A stretch of DNA of 8,112 nt from Myxococcales bacterium. GTDB taxonomy: Bacteria > Myxococcota > Polyangia > HGW-17 > SLPX01. This document shows, one piece after another, positions 5,625 through 8,112 of this stretch (the stretch's first letter is position 1; each line of letters opens with the position of its first letter). The notes beneath the pieces were generated by a model. It searched no databases, had not been told where the DNA came from, and saw only the letters and a list, made by a program, of their open reading frames with translations. The DNA lies in contig SLPX01000425.1 in assembly GCA_007131745.1 (NCBI GenBank), forward strand, positions 1 to 8,112. The letters run 5' to 3'. Position numbers and translations under genes: made by a program.

Positions 5625-7585
5625 ATTGGAAATTGGTCGCTACAGAAGATCTTCAAACAATTTTAAAGCTGTATGAGGAGGTATTCGGCGATGCAATCAG
5701 TGAAAAGGACTATAAAGATCGCACAGCCGGTTACTCGGTCCACGAGTACTTTGTTCATGAAAATGGTGGGTCACCTGTTGGATTCGCTGTTTTTCGCGGC
5801 AAATCCAACAGTGTTGAACTATGGAATTGCGGGATTTTACCGCAGCACCGCAGACAGGGAGCAGGTGCATGCATACTGGAAGGCGGTCAGAAATTAATGG
5901 CCGAGCTGGGGTACACGCGCATGTCCGTTTCAACATTCAACCGTTGGAACATCATGTTAAGCATGTTGACAAAAAGAGGTTTCCGTATTTGCGGAACCCG
6001 GTTCAGCGACAGGCATGAAGATTTCAAAATAGAATTGGAAACAACCCTGCGTCAAAGAAAAGAGTTAAGGTATGCGCTAACGGAAAAGTGCAATTTCAAG
6101 TGTCTCTTCTGCCACAATGAAGGGCTGGGCCAAGCCCTCAGGAGTTCGGAGAAAATAGAATCAGTGCTTGCAATCCTCAAGTCTGCCGTGGACCTTGGAT
6201 ACACCGACATAACTTTCACCGGCGGCGAGCCACTGCTCGAAAAGGAGAGATGTTTCTATCTCTTGTCCTCCTTGGGGGCACTACCTAATCCGCCGGACAT
6301 TACCCTCGTAACAAACGGTTCCCTATTGGATGACAAGGCCATCAAAAACCTTAATGATTACAGAGGCAAACTCAAAATTCACATTTCCCTTCACGCTACT
6401 GACCCCCGTACTTTCAATACAGTTACGGGAACCACCAATGACAACTTATTTGCTCAAGTACAAAACAACATCGAGCAAGCCACAAAATCCGGCCTGAAAG
6501 TAATCTGGAACTATGTGGTGCTCAATAACTTCAACCATGACAAAATAATTGAAGCCGTCGATATCGCCCGGAAAATAGGTGTTTCCGGGATTAAGCTGCT
6601 CGAACTCCTGGTGTTGTCGTCAAACGCGGACGATTACAGATTGTTTTGTAAGGTAAACACACTTGATACCGTTTTGTCCCGGATTGCCCACGGCCCGGAA
6701 AAGAAGGGTCTGAGAAAATCAGTTTTTTATCACAAGGATGACACCCGGTTTACCCTGGAAGTGCAGCGCCTTACCTGTGCACTCGGTTGTGCCCATTGCA
6801 GAGAGGTTCGCGACCGCCAGTTGAGCAGCGACTTATGTTACCACCCCTGCTTTGTCCGAAGTGACCGTCATTATAAAATAACCGATCCATCTGAACTCGA
6901 AAGCATATTCAAGGATGGCGATCGGATAATAGACGGGCACGCCGGCAAGTTCGGAAACAAGAGTCCGACTCTTATCAAACAGGACATCTATACCCCCGGC
7001 AAGAAAGAAGTATTTTTTCTCTTGGATGACAAAAATCGATTCGAAAAGTTCCTTGAAAACAAAGGATTTCATAAAGACTGCGTCATCATCTTTGCTGAAG
7101 AGTACTACCGCCCCCAAAATGCAGGTGGAGACTGGACGCGGTTTGAAAGAATATTGAAGATCGGCGAGGATACCGATGATAGAACCAAGATCGATCTGGT
7201 TTATACCGACCACAAACACAAAACCGGGAAAAACGGTTGTTTGGAGACTGAGGTCAAATTTTTGTTTCCATCCGGCCCGGTGCGGCTGGAAAGCTGGGAT
7301 TACGCTCGTCATTTTCTGAAAAAAATGGATTTCGCTTCTTACCTTAATCTTGATTGGACGATAGTGTTCTGGCGTTCAGAAGAATACAACAGTTCAATCA
7401 ATGTAGGCACTTCAGGCAAAGTAACGACCCTGAAAATAGAGGATTGGAGCGAGGATTTGGATAAATGTTTTGAGCTCTTCGGTGAATACGAAGGAAAAAT
7501 TGAGCCTCTGCGAGTACCGCTGATTTCTTACTTCCTCGACCATCCGGAATTATCCCCTTCAGAGACGAATCAGCCAGCTTCTTGA
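5621..7585 (+). CDS. GNAT acetyltransferase - radical SAM (MoaA-like) fusion with CYTH-like C-terminus
   Basis: This 654-residue protein appears to join three domains. Residues 1-140 resemble a GNAT acyl-CoA acetyltransferase: LWNCGILPQHRRQGAGACIL (67-86) contains the RRQGAG coenzyme-A loop. Residues 145-420 are a radical SAM enzyme: CNFKCLFC (C157, C161, C164) binds the SAM [4Fe-4S] cluster, TFTGGEPLL (198-206) is the SAM-contacting GGEP motif, and LRYALTEKC leads in as in MoaA. Further cysteines C386, C390, C393, C406 and C410 (CALGCAHC, then CYHPC) probably hold an auxiliary cluster. Residues 455-620 have EEYYRPQNAGGDWTRFER, KIDLVYTDHKHKTG and ETEVKF, which suggests a divergent CYTH/triphosphate-tunnel domain, though this is only a moderate match. 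GGAGG (5609-5613) lies 7 bases before ATG, and the start overlaps the aminotransferase stop. It probably carries out radical modification and acylation of the aminotransferase product or a related nucleotide. The exact reaction is unknown. Confidence 0.88.
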   Translation: MNWKLVATEDLQTILKLYEEVFGDAISEKDYKDRTAGYSVHEYFVHENGGSPVGFAVFRGKSNSVELWNCGILPQHRRQGAGACILEGGQKLMAELGYTRMSVSTFNRWNIMLSMLTKRGFRICGTRFSDRHEDFKIELETTLRQRKELRYALTEKCNFKCLFCHNEGLGQALRSSEKIESVLAILKSAVDLGYTDITFTGGEPLLEKERCFYLLSSLGALPNPPDITLVTNGSLLDDKAIKNLNDYRGKLKIHISLHATDPRTFNTVTGTTNDNLFAQVQNNIEQATKSGLKVIWNYVVLNNFNHDKIIEAVDIARKIGVSGIKLLELLVLSSNADDYRLFCKVNTLDTVLSRIAHGPEKKGLRKSVFYHKDDTRFTLEVQRLTCALGCAHCREVRDRQLSSDLCYHPCFVRSDRHYKITDPSELESIFKDGDRIIDGHAGKFGNKSPTLIKQDIYTPGKKEVFFLLDDKNRFEKFLENKGFHKDCVIIFAEEYYRPQNAGGDWTRFERILKIGEDTDDRTKIDLVYTDHKHKTGKNGCLETEVKFLFPSGPVRLESWDYARHFLKKMDFASYLNLDWTIVFWRSEEYNSSINVGTSGKVTTLKIEDWSEDLDKCFELFGEYEGKIEPLRVPLISYFLDHPELSPSETNQPAS

Positions 7586-8112
7586 TATGGCACCATAATC
7601 GGATATATCCGAACAGGGTTTGTGAGAGGGTGCATGAAGTAAAAAGCATTTCTCTCTAGTTCATCTTTTATAAAAACCTTGTCAGTATCTCCTCTTTCAT
7701 TCGTGCAATCCACCCATTTTCTCATAAACGCATCTTCGTGTTTCCCGGTGACTATGACGGTTTCCGGATATATTTCATTTTTTTCCACATATTCCATAAA
7801 CCTGAGTGTCTTCTCGAAAAAATCCTTTGCCTCTAGCCTAAATTCTCGAAAAGACATATTGTTAACTCTATCTCTGAAGTGCGATGCATCATTTCGAAAA
7901 GAAGTAATATTGCTAAAATCATGTAACTCTTTGCCGAAAACTTTTTCACGGCCGGCAAACAACTCGCTGAGCTTGGCCAATCTCACAAGGTCTTTGCCAA
8001 CCTCTTTTTCCAATCTTTTCAAAATATCGAAATTTGTTCCCATAGTTCGTCGTTTCTCACCAAATTTAGCATTCCATTTTTTGAATGCATTTTCGTAATC
8101 ATTACCGAAGAA
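7570..8112 (-). CDS. hypothetical protein with possible HEPN domain (5' end outside window)
   Basis: The minus-strand frame is open from the right edge to a TGA at 7570, giving 180 visible residues and a missing N-terminus. An ATG at 8043 lies in this frame, but the 23 codons before it (FFGNDYENAFKKWNAKFGEK and onward) look like real protein and contain no stop. The only SD-like sequence, GGTGAG, is too far away at about 12 bases, so I treat the gene as partial. After the ATG position, helices with Lys/Leu/Glu patterns lead to TSFRNDASHFRDRV, coded at about 7902-7861. RNDASH fits the R-N-x3-H (Rx4-6H) signature of HEPN domains, many of which are RNases in toxin and defence systems. A long helix (FREFRLEAKDFFEKTLRFME) follows, as in HEPN folds. 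The C-terminal 60 residues, with IYPETVIVTGKHEDAF and NPVRIYPIMVPYQ, are unrecognised. It converges on and overlaps the fusion gene by 16 bases. Confidence 0.7.
   Translation of the reverse strand, partial: FFGNDYENAFKKWNAKFGEKRRTMGTNFDILKRLEKEVGKDLVRLAKLSELFAGREKVFGKELHDFSNITSFRNDASHFRDRVNNMSFREFRLEAKDFFEKTLRFMEYVEKNEIYPETVIVTGKHEDAFMRKWVDCTNERGDTDKVFIKDELERNAFYFMHPLTNPVRIYPIMVPYQEAG

Noticed and set aside
6833..7312. Minus-strand open frame of 159 codons inside the fusion gene
   Set aside because: It is antisense to well-supported coding sequence of the radical SAM/CYTH-like protein, without a ribosome site or recognisable domain.
1..8112. CRISPR array, tRNA, rRNA or insertion sequence
   Set aside because: I saw no regularly spaced direct repeats, no tRNA cloverleaf, no rRNA-like sequence and no transposase or terminal inverted repeats.

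Overview
This window is bacterial DNA of moderate GC with dense, strongly oriented genes, good Shine-Dalgarno sites and some GTG/TTG starts. No rRNA, tRNA, transposase, phage structural gene or CRISPR array is visible. The lineage cannot be fixed from the sequence. The mix of an alternative sigma factor, a Gre-like factor and radical SAM enzymology would suit an environmental Gram-negative such as a member of the former Deltaproteobacteria, but that is only a guess. The gene content looks accessory rather than core.

Layout. Positions 1-2126 hold three minus-strand genes that look like one operon. It runs from a sigma-70/ECF-like factor (1512-2126) through a basic Cys/His-rich protein (786-1472) to an acidic helical protein that continues past the left edge (1-758). 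A gene-poor region of about 400 bases (2127-2526) separates it from rightward genes. The first two of these are a small protein with two membrane segments (2527-2883) and an EcsC-family-like protein (3024-3680). They carry related copies of a roughly 120-base leader plus the first 14 codons. Next is a Gre-like transcription factor (3825-4286), whose Shine-Dalgarno lies inside a perfect 7-bp stem.

The right half is the most unusual part. A DegT/StrS-type PLP aminotransferase (4371-5624) is translationally coupled by an ATGA overlap to a 654-residue protein (5621-7585). That protein joins a GNAT acetyltransferase domain, a MoaA-like radical SAM domain with extra cysteines, and a C-terminal region that may be CYTH/triphosphate-tunnel-like. 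A 10-bp complement upstream can cover the aminotransferase ribosome binding site. A convergent minus-strand gene (7570 to beyond the right edge) overlaps the fusion gene by 16 bases and carries an RNxxxH-type motif suggestive of a HEPN RNase.

How the genes may work together. The transcription-related proteins (sigma, Gre-like) and the two SD-covering RNA structures point to tight expression control. The aminotransferase plus GNAT/radical SAM/CYTH-like fusion looks like a compact two-gene pathway that modifies a small molecule, possibly a sugar, cyclitol or nucleotide. Whether the HEPN-like gene and the membrane/EcsC pair belong to the same system cannot be decided from this window.
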